A stretch of 60,587 nt of DNA from Solirubrobacterales bacterium (GTDB taxonomy: Bacteria > Actinomycetota > Thermoleophilia > Solirubrobacterales > Solirubrobacteraceae), in the NCBI GenBank assembly GCA_025963965.1, contig JAOPZS010000125.1, positions 1 through 60,587 on the forward strand. The letters are read 5' to 3'. Under the pieces are notes generated by a model that worked only from the letters and a program-made list of their open reading frames with translations, had not been told where the DNA came from and ran no database searches. Shown here piece by piece: positions 9,153 to 16,039 of the stretch; the stretch's first letter is position 1, and each line of letters begins with the position of its first letter. Made by a program: the position numbers and the translations under genes.

Positions 9153-9830
9153 CTAGACCGCGGCCAGCGTCGTGCCTTCTCCCGCTTTGAGTTTCGTTCT
9201 TGCGGTACCGGTCAGTTTGGCCGCAGAGCCGAACGCGACCAGGGTGTTGCCTTTGAGTTCAGGGTTCGGAAAGACGCCTTCAACTTCATTTCCGACGTTT
9301 TTGACTTCCGCTGCCACCGTCCCCGTGACCGCGTTGACTTTCCCGACTTTTGCGCAAAGTCCACCGGCTTCGGTTTCGACTTCGAGCACTGCGAATTTTT
9401 TCGTGGTCGCGTTCGGTTTGTATTCGTCTGCAAGCACTTTGGCTTTGGACGATGTTTCACGTTCGAGGAGTTTTGTCGTCAGCGCGCCTTCGGTTTCGAC
9501 CGTACCGTTGGCTTTACCGGGTGAGTGGACGACGCATTTGTTGGCTGCCGGTTCATTGGTTGTACAGCCTGTGAACGAGAGCGCGTTGGAGCTGTCCGCC
9601 CCGAGCGCTTCCACTTTTCCCGTTCCGCTGACGTTGGTACACGTGACCGCGAAGCCGACCGTGGCGTTTTCGAGTTTGAACGTGCCGCCGGTGCCTTCGA
9701 CGTTCTGCCCGGACGCTTCCAGGCCTTCTACGTGCCACCGAAAACTGAAGGCACTTGCCGCATTTGCCACCACAGCACCCACGGCAAACGCCGCGAGCAC
9801 TGTCGACACCATCAATTTGAGTGTGCGCAT
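9153..9830 (-). CDS. Exported 225-residue protein of unknown function
   Basis: Begins MRTLKLMVSTVLAAFAVGAVVANAASAFS, a good signal peptide with a cleavage site around ANAASA. The mature region is rich in T, G, V and K, with cysteine-containing strands (VTCTNVSGTGKVE, FTGCTTNE, NKCVVHSPG, GGLCAKVGK). It looks like a small all-beta secreted protein with disulfides. An AAAGG element lies about 12 nt before the ATG. It is the first gene of the exported-protein cluster read on the minus strand, with a 13-bp-stem hairpin after it. Glu is mainly GAA, unlike the cytoplasmic genes around it. I do not recognise a function. Proteins of this general look are common in Solirubrobacterales (family knowledge, not searched). 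Confidence 0.8.
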   Translation of the reverse strand: MRTLKLMVSTVLAAFAVGAVVANAASAFSFRWHVEGLEASGQNVEGTGGTFKLENATVGFAVTCTNVSGTGKVEALGADSSNALSFTGCTTNEPAANKCVVHSPGKANGTVETEGALTTKLLERETSSKAKVLADEYKPNATTKKFAVLEVETEAGGLCAKVGKVNAVTGTVAAEVKNVGNEVEGVFPNPELKGNTLVAFGSAAKLTGTARTKLKAGEGTTLAAV

Positions 9831-10132
9831 TGTGTCTAGAACCTTTCTCGTCGGCCCTCTCTCGTACCCGACGACTGGGTGATCGGACTAGGGTTTGTGG
9901 ACGCGCCTCACGCTGCTCTGCGCAGCCAGACGCAGCGTCCGCGCCGTACCCTCGCGTGACTCCGGCGGCTCGGTCAACCAAGGCGCGAGAACGGCGGAGG
10001 CCATGTTCCGCTGCGGTGTCCGACGTGTCGTGCGTCTTCGCCGCTAACGGCCAGTAATCGGATAGTCGACGATCGCAGCGGTAATTGGAGACACTGCGCG
10101 AGTTCTGTGGGCGCGGGCCCGGGCCTGCCCGA
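9831..10132. other. Intergenic region, no gene seen
   Basis: About 300 bp between the end of the rml operon and the start of the exported-protein cluster, both on the minus strand. It must hold the promoter of the 225-residue exported gene. I see no convincing -35/-10 pair. A GC-rich partly palindromic stretch at about 10109-10130, just past rmlB, may act as its terminator. Confidence 0.4.
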
Positions 10133-11146
10133 TTAAGGGGCCTGCCCCAGCGCTTGCCCGTACTGGCGGGCGTAGTACTCCCGGTACTCCCCCGAGCGGA
10201 TCGGCTGCCACCACGATGGGTTGTCCCGGTACCAGGCGACGGTGTCGGCAAGCCCCTCCTCAAAGCGACACCTCGGCTCCCACCCGAGCGCGCGGACCTT
10301 CTCCGAGGAAAGCGAGTACCGCCGGTCATGCCCAGGCCGATCGGCGACGTGCTCCATCTGGGACTCGCTGGCGCCGGTCAGCTCGATGATCCGCCGCACG
10401 ACGGTGATGTTGGCCTCCTCGTCGGGGCCGCCCGCGTTGTACACCTCCCCCGGCTCTCCGTGTTCGAGCACGTGCCCGATCGCCCGCGAGAAGTCACTCG
10501 CGTGGATCCAGTTGCGGACCTGCATGCCGTCGCCGTAGACGGGCAGGGGATCGCCGTGCATGGCGTTGAGGACCATCAGCGGGATCAGCTTCTCCGGGTA
10601 TTGGTAGGGGCCGTAGTTGTTCGAGCCCCGGATGATCGTGACGGGAAGGCCGTAGGTGTGAAAGTAGCTCTGCGCCAGCAGGTCGGCTGCGGCCTTCGTC
10701 GCCGAGTACGGCGAGGACGGCGCCAGCGGGCTGTCCTCGGTGAACGTCCCGACCTCGATCGAACCGTAGACCTCGTCGGTGGACACCTGCACGTAGCGCA
10801 GCGCGCGCTCGCGCGCGGCCTCGAGCAGCACGTAGGTGCCGAGCGCGTGTGTCCTGACGAACGCGTCGGGCGCGGCGATCGAACGGTCGACGTGCGTCTC
10901 GGCCGCAAAGTTGACGATCGCCTCGGGGGCGCCCAGCTCGATCGCTTCGGCGACTGCTCGCGGATCCTCGATCGCCCCCTTCAGGAACCGCAGGCGCTCG
11001 TCGCCGGCGAGCTCGGAAAGGTTCTCCTCGCGCCCGGCATACGTCAGCTTGTCGAGCACCGTGACCTCGTCGCCGTGCTCGCGGACGCGCTGGCGCACGA
11101 ACGTCGAGCCGATGAACCCTGCGCCGCCGCAGACGAGCAGCCTCAT
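10133..11146 (-). CDS. rmlB: dTDP-glucose 4,6-dehydratase
   Basis: Dehydrates dTDP-glucose to dTDP-4-keto-6-deoxyglucose in the dTDP-L-rhamnose pathway (cytoplasm, NAD-dependent extended SDR). 337 residues, the usual size. The Rossmann motif GGAGFIGS is at residues 7-14. NFAAETHVDRSI and VSTDEVYGS, which carries the catalytic Thr-Asp-Glu triad region, follow, then the YSATKAAADLL Tyr-x3-Lys pair and RGSNNYGPYQYPEKLIPLM. The ATG at 11146 overlaps the rmlD stop as ATGA, so translation is probably coupled. It is the last gene of the rmlA-rmlD-rmlB operon. The product likely feeds rhamnosylation of the envelope. Confidence 0.95.
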   Translation of the reverse strand: MRLLVCGGAGFIGSTFVRQRVREHGDEVTVLDKLTYAGREENLSELAGDERLRFLKGAIEDPRAVAEAIELGAPEAIVNFAAETHVDRSIAAPDAFVRTHALGTYVLLEAARERALRYVQVSTDEVYGSIEVGTFTEDSPLAPSSPYSATKAAADLLAQSYFHTYGLPVTIIRGSNNYGPYQYPEKLIPLMVLNAMHGDPLPVYGDGMQVRNWIHASDFSRAIGHVLEHGEPGEVYNAGGPDEEANITVVRRIIELTGASESQMEHVADRPGHDRRYSLSSEKVRALGWEPRCRFEEGLADTVAWYRDNPSWWQPIRSGEYREYYARQYGQALGQAP

Positions 11147-12024
11147 CGCCTGATCATCCCAGCCCGCGCCGCGAGGTAGCCCGCCAGCCCGTCCTGCCAC
11201 GGCGGGAGCGCCAGCACGTCGTCGCGCTCGGACTCGAGCGCCGACCACGCTGGACGCTGCGCCGGGCGAACGGAGTGCTCGCTGGTCGTCGGCTCGACCC
11301 GGCAGTCGACCTCGGCCTGGCGGAAGATCTCCTCGGCAAAGCCGTGCCAGGAGACATGGCCGCCGCCCGTCAGGTGCACGAGTCCGGTCACGCCCCGCTC
11401 GAGCAGGCCGAGGATCGCCGGCGCGAGGTGCCCGGACCAGGTGGGCGAGCCGATCTGGTCGGTGACGACCCGCACGACCTCGCCCTCCTCGGCCAGCCGC
11501 AGCATCGTCGCCGCGAAGTTGGGGCCACCGAGACCGTAGAGCCACGCTGTGCGAACGACGGTGTGTGACCGCGAGGCTGCGAGCACCTGCCGCTCACCTT
11601 CGAGCTTCGTCTTTCCGTACATCGAGCGCGGGTTCGTGGCGTCGGACTCCAGATAGGGCCGCGGGGCGCCGTCGGCGGCGCGCGGGGCCGTTCCGTCGAA
11701 GACGTAGTCGGTCGAGAAGTGCAGCAGCGCCAGCCCGTCGGCGGCCGCCGCGCGGGCCAGCACGCCGGCGCCCTCGGCGTTAACGGCGCGGGCCGCCTCG
11801 GCATTGCTCTCGGCCCCGTCGACGTCGGCCCAGGCGGCGCAGTTGACGATCCCGTCGAGCGGCCCCTGCTCGCGCAGCCGTTCGAGCAGCGCCGCGACGG
11901 CCGCCGCGTCGGTGATGTCCAGCTCGGGGAGGTCGACCGGCACGATCTCGTGCCCGGCGCGGGCGCCTGCCCGCTGGACGTCGTGACCGAGCATCCCCGC
12001 CGCGCCTGTGAGGAGCAGCCTCAA
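11143..12024 (-). CDS. rmlD: dTDP-4-dehydrorhamnose reductase
   Basis: Reduces dTDP-4-keto-L-rhamnose to dTDP-L-rhamnose, the last pathway step. 293 residues, normal for RmlD. Visible signatures: GAAGMLGHDV for cofactor binding (about 7-16), NCAAWADVDGAE (near 60-71), FSTDYVFDG (near 105) with the STDYVF family motif, and YGKTKLEGE with the catalytic Tyr-x3-Lys. Later come RTAWLYG and VTDQIGSPTWSGHLA. The ATG is at 12024 and both ends overlap neighbours by 4 bp (ATGA with rmlA upstream and rmlB downstream), marking one translationally coupled operon. The epimerase RmlC that should act between RmlB and RmlD is not in this window. Confidence 0.94.
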   Translation of the reverse strand: MRLLLTGAAGMLGHDVQRAGARAGHEIVPVDLPELDITDAAAVAALLERLREQGPLDGIVNCAAWADVDGAESNAEAARAVNAEGAGVLARAAAADGLALLHFSTDYVFDGTAPRAADGAPRPYLESDATNPRSMYGKTKLEGERQVLAASRSHTVVRTAWLYGLGGPNFAATMLRLAEEGEVVRVVTDQIGSPTWSGHLAPAILGLLERGVTGLVHLTGGGHVSWHGFAEEIFRQAEVDCRVEPTTSEHSVRPAQRPAWSALESERDDVLALPPWQDGLAGYLAARAGMIRR

Positions 12025-13112
12025 AGGATCGAGATGTCGGAGTTGTCCCCCACCATGAAGCGGTACGCGCGCGGTTGGCGCTCACCGCGCCGCACCGTCA
12101 CGTTGCGGCCGAGCAGCGAGGACTCCATGCGCCCGTCGAGGTCGCAGACCTCGCAGCCGGCCAGCAGGATCGAGTGCTCGACCTCGGCAGCGATGATCGT
12201 GCAGCCATCGCCGATCGCTGTGTACGGGCCGATGTAGCAGTCCTTCAACACGGCACCGGCGCCGATCACCGCCGGTCCGCGGACGCGTGTGCGCTCCAGC
12301 CGAGCTCCCGCCTCGATCACGACCCGCCCGTCGACCTGCGAGTCGATCAGCTCGCCGTCGATGCGTTCGACCAGGTTGTCGAGGATCAACCGATTGGCCT
12401 CGAGCATGTCCTCGAGGCGGCCCGTGTCCTTCCACCAGCCCCGCACGATGTGCGGCTCGACGCGCAGCCCGCTGTCGACGAGGTGCTGGATCGCGTCGGT
12501 GATCTCCAGCTCTCCCCGCGCCGACGGGGCGATCGCACGAGCCGCGTCGTGTACCCCGGCCGTGAACATGTAGACGCCGACGAGCGCCAGGTCGGTCGCC
12601 GGCTCGGTTGGCTTCTCGATCAGCCTGCGCACGCGGCCCGTCTGCCCCGTGGCAGCCTGCTCGAGCTCCGCGACGCCGTAGTTCTCGGGATCGGGCACGG
12701 GCGTGAGCAGGATCAGCGCGTCCGGTTCGTGCTCACGGAACGCCGCGACCAGCTCCGAGATGCCCCCCTGCAGGAGGTTGTCGCCGAGGTACATGACGAA
12801 TGGGCTCGAATCGAGGAACGCCTCGGCCGTCAGCACCGCATGCGCCAGGCCGAGCGGCTCGTCCTGCACGACGTAGGTGATCCGCAGGCCGAACCGCGAG
12901 CCGTCGCCGGCGGCCGCTTCGATCTCGCCGCCGGTCTCCGGCGCGATGATGATCCCGACCTCCTCGATCCCGGCCTCGGCCATCGCCTCGATGCCGTAGA
13001 ACAGCACGGGCTTGTTGGCGACCGGGACCAGCTGCTTGGCGCTCGTGTGGGTAATCGGACGGAGGCGTGTGCCCTTGCCCCCCGAGAGGATCAGACCCTT
13101 CAGCGGCTGCAT
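12021..13112 (-). CDS. rmlA: Glucose-1-phosphate thymidylyltransferase (long form)
   Basis: Makes dTDP-glucose from dTTP and glucose-1-phosphate, the first step to dTDP-rhamnose. The nucleotidyltransferase signature LSGGKGTRLRPITHT is at the N-terminus, followed by AKQLVPVANKPVLFYG and MYLGDNLLQGG with the metal-binding Asp. The C-terminal third has hexapeptide-like left-handed beta-helix repeats (VIEAGARLERTRVRGPAVIGAGAV), as in the long RmlA/GlmU-like form of about 360 residues. I prefer the ATG at 13112, which has AGGG about 9 nt upstream. A GTG at 13124 would add four residues. A 31-nt hairpin (13146-13176) lies in the leader. It overlaps rmlD by 4 bp. Confidence 0.93.
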   Translation of the reverse strand: MQPLKGLILSGGKGTRLRPITHTSAKQLVPVANKPVLFYGIEAMAEAGIEEVGIIIAPETGGEIEAAAGDGSRFGLRITYVVQDEPLGLAHAVLTAEAFLDSSPFVMYLGDNLLQGGISELVAAFREHEPDALILLTPVPDPENYGVAELEQAATGQTGRVRRLIEKPTEPATDLALVGVYMFTAGVHDAARAIAPSARGELEITDAIQHLVDSGLRVEPHIVRGWWKDTGRLEDMLEANRLILDNLVERIDGELIDSQVDGRVVIEAGARLERTRVRGPAVIGAGAVLKDCYIGPYTAIGDGCTIIAAEVEHSILLAGCEVCDLDGRMESSLLGRNVTVRRGERQPRAYRFMVGDNSDISIL

Positions 13113-13145
13113 CGTCGCCGACACCCTAGCGGTAGGGCCGGGGGC

Positions 13146-13176
13146 GGCCCGATCAGGCGGTTCGCCTCATCGGGCC
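13146..13176. promoter_or_regulatory. Hairpin in the rmlA leader
   Basis: An interrupted inverted repeat: ggcccgat / atcgggcc (8 bp), one C-C mismatch, then aggcg / cgcct (5 bp) closing a 3-nt loop. It lies 21-51 nt upstream of the GTG and 34-64 nt upstream of the ATG of rmlA on its coding strand. It may be a leader structure that affects translation or elongation. The function is inferred from position only. Confidence 0.5.
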
Positions 13177-13298
13177 GGATCGAGAACTTGAATCTCGAGC
13201 CTCTTTAACCCGATCAGCCGATATTTCCAACTATGATCGTTGTCCCGACCCCGCCCGAGACGTAGGGTCTGTGCACGTCAACAGTGGAGGGTCCCTAG

Positions 13299-14156
13299 AT
13301 GCCGAGAACCAAAGCCGCGACCAAGTCGAGCGACCAGGAGCCAGCATGGTCGATCCCGAGCCTGCGCGAACCGCGCTACTCGCAGTCGCTCGAGCGCGGC
13401 TTGGCGATCCTCGGCTGCTTCACGCCGGCCCGCCCGGTGCTGGGCATCGCCGACATCGCCGACGAGCTGGGCATGAGCCGCTCGACGACGCACCGTTACG
13501 TGATCACGCTGGTCGCGCTCGGCTACCTCGAGCAGGGCGCCTCGCGAAAGTACCGCCTCGGGCTGCGGGTCACCGACCTCGGCATGTCGGCGCTCAACTC
13601 GACTGGTTTGCGCGAGCACGCGCGCCCGTATCTGGAGGAGCTGCGCCAGCGCACCTCGTACACGACCAGCCTCGGCGTGCTCGACGGCAGCGAGGTCCTC
13701 TACGTCGACCGGGCACGCAGCTTCCGGCGCGGGCAGAGCCAGATCGACCTCGGCCTGCAGCCGGGCTCGCGGGTGCCGGCCTACTGCACGGCGATGGGCA
13801 AGCTGCTGCTCGCCTACCTGCCCGACAGCCAGCAGCGCGATGTGCTTGGCGAGATCAAGCCGAGCAAACGCGGGCCGCACACGATCAGCTCCAAGAAGGG
13901 GCTGCGAGCGGAGCTCGAGAAGGTCCGCGACGCCGGCTTCGCCGTCGACGACGAAGAGCTCGCGGCGGGCCTGTACGCGATCGCAGCGCCGGTCCGAAAC
14001 GAGGGGCGTGACGTCGTCGCCGCCGTCAACCTGGCGGCGCACAGCTCGATGATCGCGCTGGGGGAGCTCATCGACGCGCTCGGCCCGCACCTCGTCTCGA
14101 CCGCCGACAGGATCTCGGCGCGCCTCGGCTACCGGCGCGACGACGAGCGCAAGTAA
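13299..14156 (+). CDS. IclR-family transcriptional regulator
   Basis: 285 residues. The N-terminal winged helix-turn-helix (about 30-90) reads SLERGLAILGCFTPARPVLGIADIADELGMSRSTTHRYVITL. The C-terminal IclR effector-binding (GAF-like) domain follows, with SRVPAYCTAMGKLLLAYLP and FAVDDEELAAGLYAIAAPV, typical of the PcaR/PobR-type branch. GGAGGG a few bases before the ATG is a good ribosome site, and TATGAT at 13232-13237 is a plausible -10 element. Transcription diverges from rmlA. IclR proteins usually control aromatic or small-carbon catabolic genes. No such operon is adjacent, so the target is not evident. Confidence 0.93.
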   Translation: MPRTKAATKSSDQEPAWSIPSLREPRYSQSLERGLAILGCFTPARPVLGIADIADELGMSRSTTHRYVITLVALGYLEQGASRKYRLGLRVTDLGMSALNSTGLREHARPYLEELRQRTSYTTSLGVLDGSEVLYVDRARSFRRGQSQIDLGLQPGSRVPAYCTAMGKLLLAYLPDSQQRDVLGEIKPSKRGPHTISSKKGLRAELEKVRDAGFAVDDEELAAGLYAIAAPVRNEGRDVVAAVNLAAHSSMIALGELIDALGPHLVSTADRISARLGYRRDDERK

Positions 14157-14173
14157 CAAATAGCCTTGCGGCC

Positions 14174-14578
14174 GTGCGCCGCCTGCTCGCCCTGACCTGC
14201 CTGTCGATGTGCCCGCTCGCCGTGACGGCGTGCGGCACGACGACCTCGACGGCGGGCTTCAAGGGCGCCGAACACAACGTCGCGCAGACGATCGCGAACC
14301 TGCAGGCGGACATCACCGCGGGCGAACAGAAGAAGGTCTGCGCGAACGACCTGGCCGCCGCCGTCGTGAGGAGCCTCGGCGGGACGAAAGGCTGCGAAAC
14401 GACGATCAAGGCCCAGATCGGCGAGATCGACAGCACCGAACTGAAGGTCGAATCGGTCAAGGTCAACGGCGAAAAGGCGACCGCGATCGTCAAGAGCGTC
14501 TACAAGGGCAAGAAACGCCTGCAGACGGTGTCGTTCGTCAAGGAAGGCGGCAAGTGGAAGGTCGTCTCCCTGCCCTGA
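14174..14578 (+). CDS. Small lipoprotein of unknown function
   Basis: 134 residues from a GTG at 14174. The N-terminus is a lipoprotein signal: MRRLLALTCLSMCPLAVTAC with a lipobox (AVTAC, Cys20) followed by GTT. The mature domain is about 110 residues and ends VKVNGEKATAIVKSVYKGKKRLQTVSFVKEGGKWKV. That alternating strand pattern resembles small NTF2/DUF4878-like lipoproteins (similarity by eye). It is probably anchored to the outer face of the membrane. It starts 17 bp after the IclR gene, so it may share its transcript. Glu is mostly GAA, as in other exported proteins of the window. Confidence 0.75.
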   Translation: MRRLLALTCLSMCPLAVTACGTTTSTAGFKGAEHNVAQTIANLQADITAGEQKKVCANDLAAAVVRSLGGTKGCETTIKAQIGEIDSTELKVESVKVNGEKATAIVKSVYKGKKRLQTVSFVKEGGKWKVVSLP

Positions 14579-14609
14579 GGCCGATGGCCCGCGAGGTGCC
14601 TGCCGCGGC

Positions 14610-15113
14610 TCAGTAGACGCCGGCGAGCTTGCGGTGGTCCCACGTCGCGCGGCGTCGCTCGACGAACTCGAGCGCGACGCGCTTGGACGCCTGACGCTCC
14701 ACCATCTCGCTGACCTCCGGCGGGAGGCTCGTGACCGGCGGCGCACCGCGCGGCGCCGCGTAGCGAGCGAAGATCTCACGCCCCACCGCCCTGACGACGT
14801 CCAGCTCGCCGTGGATGAGGACGTCGCACTCGAGCATCACTCCTCGCAGCTCCTCGTAGCTCTCGCCCGCCTCGACCTGCAGCGTCGCGCGCGGCTCGCG
14901 CTCGAGGTTGCGGACCTTCTGTGAGACGCCGTAGGTCCACGCCCACAGGCGCGGCGCGGGATCGGCGGGGCCGCTCGCGCGCAGCACGTACCAGAGCGGC
15001 ATCAGGTGCGGCCAGCCTCTCGGTCCGAGCGTCGCGCACGTGACGGTCCGCTCCCCGGCCAGGAACGCCGCCGCTTCCTCCTCGCTCATCCTGATCTGCT
15101 CGCGTCTGCTCAC
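14610..15113 (-). CDS. Pyridoxamine 5'-phosphate oxidase-like flavin/F420-binding protein
   Basis: 167 residues from a GTG at 15113, chosen because GAAAGGA sits 6-7 nt upstream; a longer reading to 15203 has no such site and would reach into the divergent promoter region. The split-barrel fold is suggested by MSEEEAAAFLAGERTVTCATLGPRGWPHLMPLWYVL, a typical PPOX-fold start, and by KVRNLEREPRATLQVEAGESYEELRGVMLECDV. In actinobacteria such proteins are often F420H2-dependent reductases or flavin/heme-binding proteins; the cofactor cannot be fixed from sequence. It is divergent from the HxlR-type regulator at 15206, which might control it. Confidence 0.82.
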   Translation of the reverse strand: MSRREQIRMSEEEAAAFLAGERTVTCATLGPRGWPHLMPLWYVLRASGPADPAPRLWAWTYGVSQKVRNLEREPRATLQVEAGESYEELRGVMLECDVLIHGELDVVRAVGREIFARYAAPRGAPPVTSLPPEVSEMVERQASKRVALEFVERRRATWDHRKLAGVY

Positions 15114-15205
15114 TCGCGGTCCTTTCGCCGGCGTTCCCCGCGAAGCATTATCACCGGCGCGGGATGTGACGCGGCCCTCCCATCGCGCCGCGGCAGAGCG
15201 CATCT

Positions 15206-16039
15206 ATGAGTGTTGGAGACAATCCGTGCAGAATCCTTGAAAGTCGAACATCTGGAACTACCCTGTTCGTCGTGGATAGACCGGTCGAGCGTCGGAGGAA
15301 CGAGCGGCGCGCGCAGAGCGTCAGGCCGCTGCCCTCGCACCGCCAGTGGACACCGCTCGGCCGGAGCCTGTCGGTCGTGGGCGACAACTGGACGCTCGCG
15401 ATCCTCGCGGAGCTGGCCGGTGGTCAGACCAGGCTCTCGGTGCTGCGCGAACGGCTCTCCGGGGTCAGCGCCAGCGTCCTTGACAGGTATCTGCAGAGGA
15501 TGCGGGAATCGGGGCTCGTGACCCGCGAGCGCTTCCGCGAGATGCCCCCGCGGGTCGAATTCACGCTGACGCAGGCCGGGCGGGAGCTTCTGCCAATCGG
15601 CGCGGCGCTCAGCACGTGGGGCCTTCGCTGGTCGTGGTCTGAGCCCAGGGAGGGCGAGATCCTCGACCCCGGCGCCCTGCTGCGAGCGCTCCCCGCTCTG
15701 CTGGACGGGCCGCTGAAGGCACCCGACGGAGCCGTCGAGCTGATCCTCGACGAGCGCGGCGGCCGGCGCCGGCACATCGCGGAGATCGTCGATGGTGACG
15801 TGCGGATGTGGATCGGCGGGGACGACGCGCGGATCGCTCCTGAGATCACCGCGACGGTCACCGGCGACTGGCGCGCCTGGGCCGCTGCCCTCGGCCCGGC
15901 CGGCGAGCTCTCCGACCTGACCTTCTCGGGCCGGCGAAGCCAGGCGCGGCATCTGCTCGCGGCGGTCGTGCGACCGAGCGCCGCGCATGACGGGGAGACC
16001 GCCCTCGGCCACCTTCCGCGCAGGGCTGAGGGCGCCTAG
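15206..16039 (+). CDS. HxlR-family regulator with C-terminal SCP2-like domain
   Basis: 277 residues. A winged helix of the HxlR type covers about 50-140: WTPLGRSLSVVGDNWTLAILAELAGG, then LSGVSASVLDRYLQRMRESGLVTRERF and FTLTQAGRELLPI. The remaining 130 residues (ELILDERGGRRRHIAEIVDGDVRMWIGG...ATVTGDWRAWAAAL) look like a sterol-carrier (SCP2) domain, a known partner of HxlR domains and probably a small-molecule sensor. The start is less certain: the ATG at 15206 leaves a long unstructured N-terminus, and a GTG near 15271 is possible. It ends with a 4-bp convergent overlap with the PafBC gene and is divergent from the PPOX gene. Confidence 0.85.
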   Translation: MSVGDNPCRILESRTSGTTLFVVDRPVERRRNERRAQSVRPLPSHRQWTPLGRSLSVVGDNWTLAILAELAGGQTRLSVLRERLSGVSASVLDRYLQRMRESGLVTRERFREMPPRVEFTLTQAGRELLPIGAALSTWGLRWSWSEPREGEILDPGALLRALPALLDGPLKAPDGAVELILDERGGRRRHIAEIVDGDVRMWIGGDDARIAPEITATVTGDWRAWAAALGPAGELSDLTFSGRRSQARHLLAAVVRPSAAHDGETALGHLPRRAEGA

